DNA from: Promerops cafer
Lineage: Eukaryota; Chordata; Aves; Passeriformes; Nectariniidae
Direction of reading: 5' to 3'
DNA: 64,000 nt
Assembly: GCA_013398275.1 (NCBI GenBank)
Contig: VZSE01009546.1
Span: 1,794,344 to 1,858,343, forward strand
Part shown: in pieces, positions 1 through 13,000 of the stretch
Layout: the number at the start of each line of letters is the position of its first letter
Numbering within the stretch: the first letter of the stretch is position 1
Translations under genes and position numbers: made by a program
Notes under the pieces: model-generated
Database searches by the model: none
Seen by the model: the letters and a program-made list of their open reading frames with translations, nothing else
Told to the model about the DNA's origin: nothing

Positions 1-85
1 GAGGGTCAGCCTCTTCTCCCAGGCCACCAGCAGCAGGATGGAAGGACATACTCTTAAGCTGCACCAGACGAGGAAAACATGCAAG
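1..85 (+). mobile_element. CR1 LINE fragment, cut by window start
   Basis: The opening bases read like the distal part of an avian CR1 element in sense orientation: a 'gtcagcctcttctcccaggc' string, then an 'agcaggatggaaggacat' string, then an 'aagctgcaccagacgagg' string. From memory of the family, this is the stretch just upstream of the CR1 3' tail. Similarity fades after about base 85 and the expected downstream segment is missing, so this is a decayed or interrupted copy. Its left end lies outside the window. Confidence 0.7.
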
Positions 86-165
86 TATCTACCACACAGA
101 TTTTTGAGCACAGACTTCAAAAATCTAAAAAATCAGTCTAGGGTTTTTTCATGTTTTTTCCTCAG

Positions 166-231
166 ATTGAAATGAATCCAGCTGAGAAGTTCATAGAAAG
201 TTGGAATTACAGCAATGAGAAAATATTTCAG
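166..231 (+). CDS. Candidate 66-nt coding exon, gene unknown
   Basis: A T-rich tract ending in 'ttttttcctcag' precedes base 166, and the consensus donor GTGAGT starts at base 232. The 66 nt between them are open in one frame only, giving 22 codons (IEMNPAEKFIESWNYSNEKI then FQ). Both ends fall at phase 0 in that frame. I do not recognise the peptide. The next candidate exon on this strand (3649-3736) is also open only when entered at phase 0, so the two could be joined in frame. Pseudo-exons with similar signals are common in vertebrate introns, so this is a prediction from splice signals and reading frame alone. Confidence 0.25.
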
Positions 232-2580
232 GTGAGTCTACACACTTTAATAATATACCTGTCCAGAAAGCTTCTACCCAAGTCTGTAGAGAATTATTTC
301 CATTAATAGCTTTAAAAATTTGAAAAGTGAACTCTATGTTTTTCTAATTCCACCTTTGCACCTGAATTTTAAGCTTTTTTTTTTTCCCCTATGAAGACAA
401 AGAACATACACTACAACTATCACCAGTTCTCCCTAAGCAAATATATTTTGCAATTAGGTTTCCTTAGAATCAAATTCAGCGAAAAATGTTTCTACAATTG
501 TTTTGCAATTTATAAGTACAAAACAAACCCCACAGTTCTTGTTGCTAATAAAGGCAGCAGCCTCACTCTGCCTTAGGAATTTCACATGGCGCTGCACGAT
601 ACTAAATAAGTTTTTAAGCATTCCTTCTGCAATATACAGTTAGAGGTATGCAGATTTGTTTGGTAACCAAGTATATTTTACTATTTACACTTTATTTCCA
701 CAATAGAATGAAAAAGAATGTGTGACCAGCAGAACTAGGAAAAAGGACAATAAAATGATAATTTGATGTAAAAGTTGGGGCATTCCAGTCAGTTAATTTG
801 CTTTTCTACAGGAGGCGTAGCTATCTGAATTTCCATAATATAAAACCATTTACTCTTCCACTGAGTAGGAATCTATGAAAAAAAACATCCCTGTGGCATG
901 GTTTAAGGTCAACTATTACAGTAAAATATTCATTATCATGATACATATGAAATAAACATTTAAATATAAAACACTTCCATTTCTTTCATCAGCTGTAGTA
1001 AAAGCAGCAAATAGTTGGTTCAGCAAGGAAGTTTTTACAATTATTCGACAGGATTTTTCATTGTCTGTTCAGAAACATCAACCACTTCTCCATGAGAAGG
1101 GATATAAAGAAGTGAGCACTGCTCAGAATACATGGATGCTTCTATAAATAAAATTATAGCATAGATATATCCATAAAATAAAGAACACATTCACTCAAGA
1201 TATGTCTTTGTTTTATTCCCTCAAATAATTTCACAGGATCAGCAGCCTCTTCTCATTAAAAAAAAAAAAATTACCACTCTTAATAAAATGGGGAAAAAAT
1301 TATACTGATGATGAAAGACACCCAGAGCTCATAAAAATGAATCACTACATATGCTGGTTAACAATGTCTCAATTTAAAACAATATAATTCCTGAAAGTTG
1401 TGAGGCATAACGAATTTCTTTCATGTGAGCAATATTTATATGGATTTGTCAGTATTACCAGGAGAAAACAAACAAATTTTAATATGCGGTCCTCAAACTC
1501 CCATGTTAGAATGCACTATCCAAAAAGTGGAATCATAGCTAACAGCGATAAAAATGTTAATTTATTTCTAATCCTGTAGAAGTCTATTTTCTCTAATAGT
1601 TACGGAAATGGAAATGAAGTGGTGTCTAAAATGAACACACTGTATTTTGCTTCTTCAAAGACCAAGAATTTCAACTGGGTTCTTTTGGATAAGTTGTCCA
1701 ACATATTTTTTGCAAGACATATTTGGGACATAAAAATAATGAACATCTTAAAAGGTATACAATAATACACTGGGTAAGGCCTTATAAATCAAAGGATTTG
1801 AGACTTTTTAAGAATTGCAGAGGTAGGATTCCTTCCCATGGACCACACAACCTTTCACATGTGTTTATGTATGTATTGTGCTTATTTTTCAGTATTCAGT
1901 GTATCTGCACCAGCAAGTAATCCTTCTGGTGTTGACAAAAGAGGTTTGGAGAAGTCTTTTAGAGTGATGTCCTGCAACCTCTGTCTTCAGGAGAGATAGG
2001 ATTTTTCCTTGTCTTTCTCATCTGTTATGAAAACTATACGAATCTGTGGACAGATACTACAAATGTATTTCACGTATTACTCTCTGTCTACATATGCCCA
2101 TAACTTAAAATGGGGATTTTTTCCTTAAATAACTCTTTCCTCCCTCTATAAATTCTACTGCTCTTGTCTGAGTAAGTTAGTCCAATACTCATATTCAATA
2201 TCAAAACAGAAGAAAGCCATTTTCAATCTAAATGATAGAGGAACACTAATGAAATAACAGAATTGAAAAAAAATTAAATGCATTACAAAGAAAAAACAAA
2301 TATCCACAAAATCCCCACAAAGTTTGCTGCCTAAAAGTTTATGGAACAGATAAACAGATTTCTTAAATACTTACATTCTTCTATAGGTTTTATACATGCT
2401 TCAAATAATATACATAATAACTATATTCATTTATAATATGTCCATTGTGTCAAAATTTCCAGCTCCCTGAAATAAACCCACATTTTACTCTTAGAATGTT
2501 TCTTCTGGTGGCATTCATTAAAAATATTCATAAAAGACTTGTGTCACTGTTCTGATTTAAGGCAGTCCAAGGCAGAAGGT
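232..2580. other. AT-rich non-coding DNA
   Basis: No recognisable gene or repeat. Open frames here are under 70 codons and look like chance. One 39-nt segment (1073-1111) sits between a good acceptor ('tttttcattgtctgttcag') and a GTGAGC donor and is open at phase 0, but it is too short to support on its own. Short A or T runs occur, for example at about 1260. Confidence 0.6.
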
Positions 2581-2589
2581 TTCATGTAG

Positions 2590-3420
2590 TCACTCTGAGA
2601 AAACAAAGTAAGAAACTTAGAACTCTTGGATGCACAGATTCATTCTTTTGGATCCCTTCACCTCATCTCTCTTCAGTGTCAGCCCAAGAGATGAAATGCA
2701 TGTAACTGAGCAGCCTTGTAATTCTGGCATCATTAAGAAGACTGCCTTCCCTTCTCTCTTCCAGTTCTCCTGACACTTGTTTCTAGTCTGCATTGCCTGA
2801 TGAAGCCCAGAGTCTGAAGGCCTTCCTTGAAGATCATACTTACCATGAGGAAAGACAGACTTTCCCAAGGGGCTGGAAAAAGAAGACATGTAAGAACTGA
2901 GGAAAGAAAAGCCATGTTTGTGAAGGTTTTTGTTACCTGAACAGGATTGCAGTTTACTTGCGACCTTCACTCGGGACATCTTCGTGCTGCACCTTCCAGC
3001 TGTGGCAGGACTTCAGCAGATTTTTGCATTGTTCTGACCCAGCTGCCTGCACCCTCACAATACTGCAGTGCTGAATAAAGTCTAATATCTGTGTTCCATT
3101 TGTGTGCCAAAACTTCAAAGGCACAAATAAATTCCACTGCTTATTTATGAAACACTTTGGAGCTGTGGCAAAGGACAGGAACTGATGCACCACCAGAGGA
3201 TTACTAGTTTGAACTGAAGTACCATTGCCAACTTTGTAGAGAAACTGAGATGAAGGCAACGAATTGAGAGAGTGAACCTCACTCTAAACTTTAAAACATG
3301 CTGCAATGCTGTTGTTTCTGGCAATCTGAAACAAGTCTCTTGAAGTTGTTTTCCTAAGATCCACATCTGTTCTCTAGTGTTGGAAAGCTGCAGTGGGGAG
3401 GAGGGGTGGAGAAACAAACA
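2590..3420 (-). other. Cluster of overlapping minus-strand open frames, unassigned
   Basis: Three overlapping minus-strand frames of 90-120 codons cover this stretch, which is slightly richer in GC than its surroundings. On the minus strand a codon run beginning ATG-TCC-CGA (complement of about 2977-2979) reaches a possible donor, TCAG followed by GTAACA, about 40 bases later. No product is recognisable, and the frames disagree with one another, as expected of non-coding DNA. A non-coding RNA exon or a decayed repeat are equally possible. Confidence 0.15.
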
Positions 3421-3648
3421 TCAGGCAAGGGGACGTTTTTTAAAAGGCACCAATTTCCTTCCTATTTCCATGGCCTTCTACTTCAGACTTTGAAAGTATA
3501 ACATGCTCCAGTAACTTGGAAGTATTACTGCCTGCCTCAAGCCCAAATTGTTGCTTCAAAATGTGGAATTTATGAATTTCCCCACAGCTTACACCCTTGC
3601 TTAAAACTATTCTGTAAGGCTCACTAATGTTCTGGTTTCTTTGTCAAG

Positions 3649-3736
3649 GCAGATGCTTCTAAAGACAACCTGAACCACCTTATGCCAGAGGATGGAGATA
3701 TATTAGCATTTCAGGGCCAAGACAATCAATTAATTG
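3649..3736 (+). CDS. Candidate 88-nt coding exon, gene unknown
   Basis: The segment follows the acceptor-like tract 'ctggtttctttgtcaag' and ends before GTAATA at 3737. Entered at phase 0, it reads ADASKDNLNHLMPEDGDILA followed by FQGQDNQLI, then leaves at phase 1. The other two frames are blocked by stops within 8 codons. The acidic, polar composition is protein-like. If the donor is not used, the frame runs on to a TAG at 3748-3750, which would make this a short terminal exon ending about 14 bases further on. It is phase-compatible with the candidate at 166-231. I do not recognise the family; the prediction rests on splice signals and frame only. Confidence 0.25.
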
Positions 3737-3750
3737 GTAATAACTACTAG

Positions 3751-6700
3751 AATTAATCAGCCTTGTTTATCTGGTTTCATTACTCAGAAACAAATCACCA
3801 GCATGTCTTTCCTGCTGTCATTTCTGTTCATTTTTTCTATATATTTTGCTTAATGTTAGACAGCATCATATTTGAATTTATTTAAAAGTCATGTCTCATA
3901 TTACTTTTCAGTATCTCTGCTTTTCCCTGTATCAGGACAGCATATGGAAATTAGGTGTTCTGCTTGCTGGGCTGCATTTTCAGGAGGAGAAAGTGGAGGT
4001 GGGAGTGCTTATTAGGAACACTGCAAGGAGCCAGTGATGGTATGGCTTCTACCTTTGCATCTGCAGGGATGTTGAACGTGTGACCATAGACTCTTAATAT
4101 GTCTTTGAAGTAGAATTAAAACAAGGTGGCAAAAGCCATCATTCCTTGCCAGCCCAAAAGCAAATATGTTTCTGCATAGGCCATCAGCAGCCAGAGTCAG
4201 AGGCAGGCTTGGTAATAATAACAAAAATCCTCAGGTGAAATCTTGTGAGGGTTTAGGAGAAAATATTATATCTCTGCCTCAAGGACAGAAACATCCTTCT
4301 GACAGTTAGAGCAGATACTGGCCTATATAGTTTCAGCTTTGCTATTGTTATCTGCTGCTGGTTGTTTACCCACTTCCAGGATGGAAATGCAAGTACCATA
4401 TCCACAAAGACTGACCAGTTGGTGACATTTCACAAATATTCTCAACCAAAAGGGTTCTCTAATATGAATAAACTCTAGACATCCATGTTGAACATAAACC
4501 TAGTTGACCAAATTCAACTATCCAGTCTTGACTTTCTCCTTCATGAGTTTTATTCTTCTAGATATTACTGTTTGAAACCTTTCCATAATTTATAGAACAT
4601 TACTCCACACTTCCTTTAGTTTTCAAAGCCAGGTCCTAAATAAAGACCAAAAAACACTTCAAACAACTTAATCCTTCCTAGAAAAGGCTGTTAGCATTCA
4701 AAGATGACATTACATCAAAAGCAAAGGTTAAACTCCAGAATGCATTCTTTGAATGAAGTAACAAAAGCTCTATTATAGCCTTTGATCACTTGAGCTCACC
4801 TGTAGGAAATGTTACACCTTTTTATTAAACTGTTGAATTGTCTTTGCTGTACAAGCTGGAGACATTCTTGACAGGCTTAAAGTCGTTAACACCTCTGAGG
4901 AATGCTCAGCAGAGCCTATAATACTCTCTCGTGTCTATGCATGTTAGTACAGCAACTCTGTACTTTCCTAACAGCCCAGGCACTCTTCCCTTTTCTTATT
5001 TCTTTAACAAATTTATTGAAATGAGTATATTGGCAAAAAATAGTATATTGGCAAAATTATCCATGATACAAATGTGCACAGAAAAATATTTGATGCTATC
5101 AAGAAATAAAGACCCTATCACTAAATTAGAAAAATTTTTAATTACCATGAGAGGTTTTAAAATAAATCACCACTTAATTACTGAAAAGAAAACCAAACAA
5201 CTCTGCATTTTTAATTGGTAGCTGGGCAGTACATTTAGCATTGTCCATTAGCAACTGCAGTAGCCACAGTCAATTCATTTTCCTTTCAGATAACCTGCAT
5301 TCACATTCTCACACAAACTGACACACACATACCTGCCATGTTCTTCCTCCCTCTCTTGAGCATTAACTACTTGTATATACATGTATATGCATGAAAATAT
5401 GGACTATTAAAGTAAAAATAAAGATCAACATTATATCTTTAGTTTCTCTTCTTTTAAAGATTCATGTATATTTATTTAGTTTTAGGAGCACTGCCAAATA
5501 CAAACGTATCTTCTCTTAAAAGTAAGTAAATAAATAAGCTTATAAGGATTTTCTGACAATCCAGACTGCTATTTAGTTCTAATATCTTTACCAATGAACA
5601 GCTGAAAGCTATTTCCCCCCAGTGGATCCCTTTCCCCTCTCTGTGGATCCTTTTTTTTTCTCCTTTTATTTCTTCAGTTCTTCTGCACAGCTCATCTCTT
5701 TATGCTTAAAAGTTATTTTTATAAAGACTAGCAGTCCTACATGGATGCTCTCTCAAACACAAGAGAACTAGGAGTTGATTCTCCTTTTCTCCCCAAGTTG
5801 TGCTCTATATACATTACTCCTTACATGTCACAAAGCTTTTGAATATTTCTAATAACAATTTACACTTCAGGTTCTGAGACATCTTCCACAGAATAAGCAC
5901 TCACATACATTAAAAGCTGACTTCCAGACCATCCCTGCATACACATGCAAAAAGAATTCTTATATAACAACGAATGCTATGAAACAGGTGAGGGCAAACA
6001 ACTACCAAATATAAATTATGACAGATTTTTTTAAAGAGCATGTGGCCTTTGAAAAAGGAAATGCACCTGCTATCTGAACTGTAGCTGAAGCCTCACGCAC
6101 AGCCTCATGCAATCAGCAAAAACTAAGTTAACATCCTTCTTTCCCACTAGATCTATGATTTTCTTAGAGAACTTCTGACTTACTCATGATTCTATTCTTG
6201 GCCTATTTAGAGATAACTATTCAGCAGAGGCTTACAGTGAGCTTCTGGATCTTAATCCTGTTGTCTCGATTAGTCTCTCTAATGATTACACAGTTTGATT
6301 GCCTCAGAGGGAGGTGGAGAAGAATGGGGTAGAGTGAAGGGAGCAGTTTGTGTAGTCCCCATTAGCTCCTGATTACAGGAAAAACAAGATAGTGTCATGT
6401 TGTCTGAGTTCAGTGGGGAGGAAGGTAACTGCCTCAGAATAATTCTGTACAATCAAGAGATTAGAAGGATTAAATGTAACCAAACCTTTCCTAAAACAGA
6501 AGCGATGAGCAATATGTTTTTAAATGGTAAACACTGACTAATTTGTTGACTCATTTGTGAGTGTCTACTAACACACCAAGAGCACTGGTGAGAATAAAGC
6601 AGCTGCCCATACCTGTTTCCATGCTGAATCACACAGAATGGATTTAAGATCGCTGTGCCTATATGACTTTATTCATTGAAGATTTCTGTCCTTCTCCCTT

Positions 6701-8011
6701 TTCTGACTCAGCCAGGCAATAAAAATTCAGTATTTTCTAAAACTATGAATTTTTCTGTACCTTTGGGTGACCAGAACAAATGAGAGAAAACTAGCTCACT
6801 TGGAAGAAATTTTCATCAACAGTTTCTTCTTAGATATGAGTGATTTAGAATTTGTATTTCTCATGAAATTTGAAAATGGCTTTCATAAAAATTCAATCAG
6901 AAAAACAACAACCTAAATTTATTTTCTAATTCCCTTGGAAAAATTATACAAAAATAAGCCTAACACACTTCTCTTTTTTTTTTTTTTACTTTTGATCATT
7001 TCTTAAATTAACAAATAATGATTTCCTTATTTCATTTTATGAAAATACCTCATTATTTGCAGTAATGTATAGAAATTCTTCATCAAATCTCTTCAGTGTC
7101 TGGAGAACAATTTAATCTTTTCTGCAATCACAGTGCTGTCAGATGCAGAAAGCAATATTCACTCTGCACAGAAAAGTCCTTTTTAGTCCTCACAAGAACA
7201 CTACTGTGTGATAATATTCACAGCAGTGAAAACACAGGAACATATCTATTCTCTCTTAAAAGCTTATAGTGATGGCTTAAACTGAGAACAGCAGCTACTC
7301 CAAATCGAAAAAAACGCATCCCATCCTTATCAAGCAAACATTGTCTGTGCTGCTTATTCAGTTTTAAAAGTCATTTATCCCTAATGTTAGCCTGCTCCTC
7401 CCTTCAAGGCACAGCATTCAGAAGAGGGGAGTAACTGCAGTGAAGTAGGCAAGCTACATGTCCCAAAATTATCTGGAAAGCAAGTGCGACTCCTTCCTAC
7501 ACCTGCAGTAACACCTGAAGAGTGGAGGAGCTGAGGTCTGTCCCTTGCTTTCCTCACAATAGTAAAATAAAGATAAGTTTATAAAGTTAAATAAGACTTT
7601 ATAAGGAGTTTATGTAATTGGTTTAAGATTATGTATCATCAAAAGAAATTAGTAAGGCAATCTCTGTAAGGAGAGACTGTATTTTATGAGGTTAGGCAGT
7701 GTAACTGGAAAACACAAATTTCTGAAGTCCTTTATCAGGTGAAATGCAGGAGCTCTTTGTTTCCAAAAATGTTTTAGTACATGTAACTCCACTTGCAACC
7801 AACTCAAGGCTCTAAAAATGAAAGTAACAGCATAGGAAAACTGAAAGTTTACAGCTCATATAGATACATGGGCCAAAGTTCACAACAAACTCAGGCACAG
7901 CCTGGAAAAAGAATTGAATTGTTCTTGGCTTCAGATCTCTGGCCTTCAGTCACCACGATGAGTCTCAGATTAGCATTTCCAAATCTGTTTAATTCATAAG
8001 CACTGTGCTAA
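3751..8011. other. AT-rich non-coding DNA with a possible conserved island
   Basis: No gene is recognisable. At 5024-5056 the 15-mer AGTATATTGGCAAAA occurs twice at an 18-base period. At 5480-5521 a 42-nt, phase 1-1 segment lies between an acceptor-like 'atttatttag' and a strong GTAAGT donor, too short to call. The stretch at about 6060-6340 is less T/A-monotonous, with homeodomain-like TAAT cores (cttaatcctg, tctaatgatta), and could be a regulatory element. T14-like runs occur near 6974. Confidence 0.5.
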
Positions 8012-8420
8012 TCACAGAATCATAGAACAGCCTGGGCTGGAAGTGACCTATATAGGTCACCTGGTTCCATCTCTCCTGCCATGGGCAGAGACACTTTTCA
8101 CTAGACCAGGTTGCTCAAAGCCCCATCCAATCTGGCCTTGAACATTCACAAGGATGGGGCATCCATGTCTCCAAGCAACCTATTTCATGGTTTCATCACC
8201 CTCACAGTAAAGAAATTGTTCATTTTGTCAAATCTCAATCCATCTTTTTTCAGTTTAAAACCATTACCCCTTCTCCTTTTGCTACAGGACCTACTACAAA
8301 GCTTGTCTCCTTCTCTCTTCGAAGCCCCTTTAAGTCATGAAAGGCCACAATCAGGCCTTCCCTGAGCCTTCTGTTCTCCAGGTCGAACAACCACAACTCT
8401 CTCACCCTTTCTTTATGAAG
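8012..8420 (-). mobile_element. CR1: CR1 LINE, 5'-truncated, minus orientation
   Basis: This is the best-preserved repeat in the window. It begins on the + strand with 'tcacagaatcatagaacag', the reverse complement of the CR1 3' tail, followed by the diagnostic strings 'ctgggctggaagtgacc', 'ctgccatgggcagagacac', 'accaggttgctcaaagcccc', 'tggccttgaacattcacaag' and 'aaccacaactctctcaccct'. The element is therefore on the minus strand, with its 3' end at about 8012 and its truncated 5' end at about 8420. Severe 5' truncation is the usual fate of CR1 copies. It carries no intact ORF; the 84-codon + strand frame across it is chance. Confidence 0.95.
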
Positions 8421-9957
8421 TAAGCACAGCTATCTACACAGACTTTCCATCAATGTCTAAACTGGACAGCTCTCAGTACCACTCTTTCCCCATTTGGAGT
8501 CAGAATTTGATGTTTACTCAACTTGTAATAGAACATAAAATGAGTAATGGTGGGGAAAGAGATTTATTGATAATCACAGAAAAATTCACAGGACTGAGTT
8601 TTCCAAACACAGGTACCCTTCTTGCTGGAAGCTCAGCCTCATTTAGAAGAGTAAAGGCAGTAGCTGAATTACAGATCTGAAAGCACAGGTTAACATGGGT
8701 GTTTCCACAGAAGCAAAATAGCGATTTTCAAATAGTCACCCCAAAACTGCACTTTTTTTCAGATCATTTGTTCAGTAACCTTAGTAATCATTAAAGGAGT
8801 TTAGGGATTCTTTTGATACATTTTGCATCACAAGCAGAAGCTAGAAAGTCACAACACTAAAAAAAGAAGTTGGTTGCCCTAGGCATGTTTCAGCTTACTG
8901 TCAGCTCAGTCTGTTCTAGTGTTTCACTTGTTACAGTTCCCTCGCTGTACTTATGCCTAATAACAATAAAACATTAACAAAATAGTTTTGCTTGGTGGTG
9001 ACTCTAGAGGCAGGAATGAAAGACGTTGTTGCATCCTCTGTTTTGTTTCTAGTCTGACAAGTAGTTTTGCTCCCATTGCTACTGTAACATTTTGATGCCA
9101 AAGGGATCAGTGACAGCAGTACTGCTGTATTCACCACCGGTCTAAGAATAAACAGCCTGGTATGCTCTCCTCACCCTAGAGGGATTTTTTTTTTTTTCTG
9201 TAGTGCCTCTTCCTTCTCAACTAGAACTTCCTAATACTCTCCAACTTCCTCCAGCTTTTCCCACTCCTCCCAGATGTTGCTAAAAGACGCGGTGATGCTT
9301 TTTGTCCTTGGGCTGCCTTGCTGCCCATGTTGAGCTCCCTTTCATCTCTTCCAGCTCCTTCTGCCCTCATTCAGCCTCCAGCTGCAGACCTTAGAGCTGC
9401 TCCAATTCCCAGAGCCTCCAGAGGGATGCTTTCTTCAAAAACTGACCCTCTCCCACTCTGTACTGCAACGATGGACGTGAAAGGTTTGCCAGTTCTCAGA
9501 AGGCTCTCCTGTAAAATCACACCAGAATACCCAACAGATTAAATTTGAAATTTATAGCAATATATTTTTATTTCACTGTAATTACCATTTGTTTGTAAAC
9601 ATGCCTACAGGTCCCAGGTGAAATTGGGCACTACACATAGGAGTAAACATCCCTCGATACAGTTTGCCATATAAACTTAAACAGACCAAAGATAAGGGAA
9701 GCAGACACTATAATTCTGATTATTTCATTTCACTCCAAAGTACAGCTGAATTTGTGCATAACCTGTGACAACTGGAGCAAAAGTGTTCAGGCTGTACTAT
9801 GAGCTCGACACTTTGTATACTGAATTGAGTTTTTATAGTTTACTGGGTTTTTTGTGAAAGCTTCATGAGGTTCTAGGACTTACAGAATTATGGTCTATTT
9901 GCTTTAGCACTAGTGCCTTATGAGCAAGGGGTCTGTTAAGGATTTCTCAAACATCTC
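8421..9957. other. Non-coding DNA; pyrimidine-rich patch at 9230-9540
   Basis: No gene is recognisable. The patch at about 9230-9540 is richer in C and T and contains a 74-codon + strand frame (9318-9542), rich in Pro, Ser and Ala, with no identifiable domain. A T12 run lies at about 9187. Confidence 0.45.
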
Positions 9958-9958
9958 N
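9958..9958. other. Unresolved base (N)
   Basis: A single N sits directly beside the AAAAT microsatellite, consistent with an assembly or polishing ambiguity caused by the repeat. The repeat length next to it should not be trusted to the base. Confidence 0.95.
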
Positions 9959-10060
9959 AATAAAATCAAATAAAATAAAATAAAATAAAATAAAATAAAA
10001 TAAAATAAAATAATAAAATAAAGTAAAGTAAAATAAAATAAATAAAATAAAATAAAATAG
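9959..10060 (+). repeat. (AAAAT)n microsatellite
   Basis: About 100 bases of AAAAT/AAATA pentamers with occasional interruptions (tcaaat, taataaaat, aagtaaag). The long minus-strand frame across it, rich in Phe and Leu, is an artefact of the 5-bp period and not a protein. Confidence 0.97.
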
Positions 10061-13000
10061 TTTGAAAAAGTCAGGCACTAACCAATAATACCAAGGTTGA
10101 CTTTTGCATTGTCTGTGTAGCTTGTAGCCTACCATTCAAACCAGATGGTGCCTTTAAAATATGTTTTGCAAACGGTGTGACAAGATTGGCAAATACTGTG
10201 GTCTCACAGAGATTTCCCTTTGTCCTCATGTTGTGGTTCTCACCTCTTTGTGGTAGATCCATAGTTTGTCCTCCTAGACTCTTTTATTCTGGTGCCTTTT
10301 TAGTGCTAACACCAGTCAACTCCAGATTGCAACATCCCTTGGCATGGCAGTGGTGATGCGATTCACATTACCACTGGCACTTTATCTCCTGATAATTGTG
10401 TAATTAACTTACTGTGTAATCACCATTGTTTCCAGCAACTTGTTACATGATTGCTGCCTCATTTCCACAAAGCAGCACATCTTGGTTTTGACACAGTCAA
10501 ACAATGTGATGTTTGAAGACTTGTGAACTTCATGATGTCTGGAGCTGCTTTGTCATAGCTCAGATGTAGAAGCTGAGTCCACTTGAGGTGTGCCATCATC
10601 CTTATACAGGTTAAGGCAATCTCTCTCTAACCTCCAAACCAGAATATTTCTGTGATTAACTTCCACATTTGCAAAAATAAATACATTCTAGATACATGGA
10701 AACTTCTATCAGCTAGGAAAATTCCTACAAAAGTAGATATGCTAAGCACTGCATATGTCACAGTATGCTGCGGGTTTTATTTTTCTAGGTGTCTTTTATA
10801 TACTGCAGTCTCCATACCTGTCCACATTTTCTGTTATTTGCTTCTGTTTTCAACCGAATTATTTTTTTCTTAAGGTTTCTATTCCATTTTTCTAAGCTCT
10901 TGCATTTCATTCACTCATTGAGAGGAATTTTTAAACAAGATTTTCAAGGCATTTCAAGAAGAGGCAAATGTTGTCTTCTCATCCCACAGTCTTGTACAAA
11001 AAAAAAAAAAAAAACAGGAAAAAGAAATGTCCCCAGTGGTTCACTACAAACATAGCACCTTTTAAATGCTAATTGTTGTCTTAATTTTTCTCATGTACAG
11101 GTGGATGGTTCATTTTTGTACCAGCTCTGTTCAGTTTTGGTAAATAATAAAATGAATCAGGAACTCCTTGCAGTTCAAACTGACAAATTTTCCCCAAATC
11201 CTTGGATAAAATAAGCATTTAATAGCCTACAACCAGACCAAACTGCAGTAGCAGAAGCAGAGCTGGAAGGAGTTTTTGAGCAATCTGGGACTAATCTGTG
11301 GGATTTAATCCAGCATGTGACACATTCTTTGCTTCAATTTCTTAGGCTGGAGGCCAGGGACACCTATTCTAAACCAGCCTTTTGAAATTCCCTGAGAATG
11401 CTGAACATATTACACTGAATACCACCACATTATTGTTATATACAAATAGTTAGAACTGAGTCTGGATTCAGATGAGACCAAAACCACTTTTTCTATTGAA
11501 GACTTCTCCAGTGAGACAGGCCAGAAGGGTGATGTTCACTATTGTTCAAATATCTGCCAAACTGCAGCTTTAATATTAATGGCTTATTCAGGTCATGCCA
11601 TTTCTTAACGGGTTTTTTTTGTATCATCCTCTATGATATTTATGCTAATAGCCAAATGCTTTCAATGAACTTAATTTCCAGCTTCAGTGAAATAACTTCT
11701 ACACATCTAATTTAAAAAGTAGAACACTTAATTTAAACAGAATATACATAAAAGATTTTTTTTCTCTTTTGCCTTATACTGCTATTGTTAAGCCTGAATC
11801 AGATATGAAATCTAAGCTTGTTACAGGGAAAAAATCCATTCACATTCAAAGTTTAATGTTACTCAGCTCTCCATACAATCACTGCAATAACACTTTATCT
11901 GCCTATTATGAGTGTCCTTGACAGAATGTTCTCAGAGCTAATCATTTACAGAAAAAAATTAGAAATGAGGGTAATAGGATATGTACATATTTTATATATG
12001 TGTGTATACAGGTATATATGCTCTTGGAGCTGACTTTTTTCTACTCTGGACATTTGCAACTTCTTGAAGTCATAAGTCTTCATATAAGTCACTATAACCT
12101 AAGCAGGGAAATCAGGGCTTCAGGATTCAGTCAGGTTTATAAATTCTTTCAATTACATAAATAGTTTTGAAATTCTTAAAATAATAACCATTGCTGTATA
12201 TTGATTCGTTCAATCAATTGTATATCGATTAATTCACCTTACTGAAGAAAATGTTATCAAATATAATCCTACTCAGTGGTTATTATGGTGAAATCATTTA
12301 GCCAAACAACAAAAACTTCAGAAAGGTATGGTATGGTTCCATTCAACTATTTACAGTTGCTGGCCGAATACACATTCTGGTGCAACTTCTTTTTTAACCT
12401 CCTAATGAAACCTAATACTGCGGGTTGGAGTCTATCTCCTCAGAACTGCAGCTTACAGGACACCTCTGTGGTGCATTAATCTTTTAACCCCTTGAGGCAT
12501 ACTGAACATCAATTACACAGTGCTGCTGCCCAGAGGTGAGATATGTGAGCTGGAGCTAAAGACAGACTACAGCAGCGGCATCTTACACACAGATCATGAG
12601 CAATCCATCTTCTTCAGGGTGTGGGGGCAGAACAACTTTGGAAAGCCATCAAGGCGTAATACTGCACTTGAGAGCATCTGCGGCTAAAACTAACTTGTCA
12701 CACAAGGAAGGGCTCGCAAATCATCCTGACCCTCCTGACCCCATGCAATCTGCAGCTGAGGAGCACAGGCTGTTAAGGAGCCTCACAAGGTCCACACAAA
12801 AGAAGCAAAAAAGGACTCTTATGACTACCCTGGATTTCTCAGAGCATCCAGTTTAAGAGGAAGATGGAAAGGAAATACCACCACCAAATTGAGAGTTATC
12901 AATTGCTTAGTATTGCTTAAAGACAAGACAAAATCCACTTTGATAAAAAAATCAGCTCAAAAAACACAATATGAGCCCCCTGCTACTGAGATTTCCCAGC

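Noticed and set aside
1073..1111. 39-nt phase 0-0 exon before GTGAGC
   Set aside because: Good signals, but 13 codons give no statistical support; noted in the region entry only.
8111..8365. 84-codon + strand frame
   Set aside because: It lies on the wrong strand of the CR1 copy and has no protein signature.
9947..10135. 62-codon minus-strand frame rich in Phe and Leu
   Set aside because: It is the translation of the AAAAT microsatellite.
11085..11143. 39-nt exon between a good acceptor (ctcatgtacag) and GTAAAT
   Set aside because: Too short, weak donor, open in more than one frame; typical of pseudo-exons.
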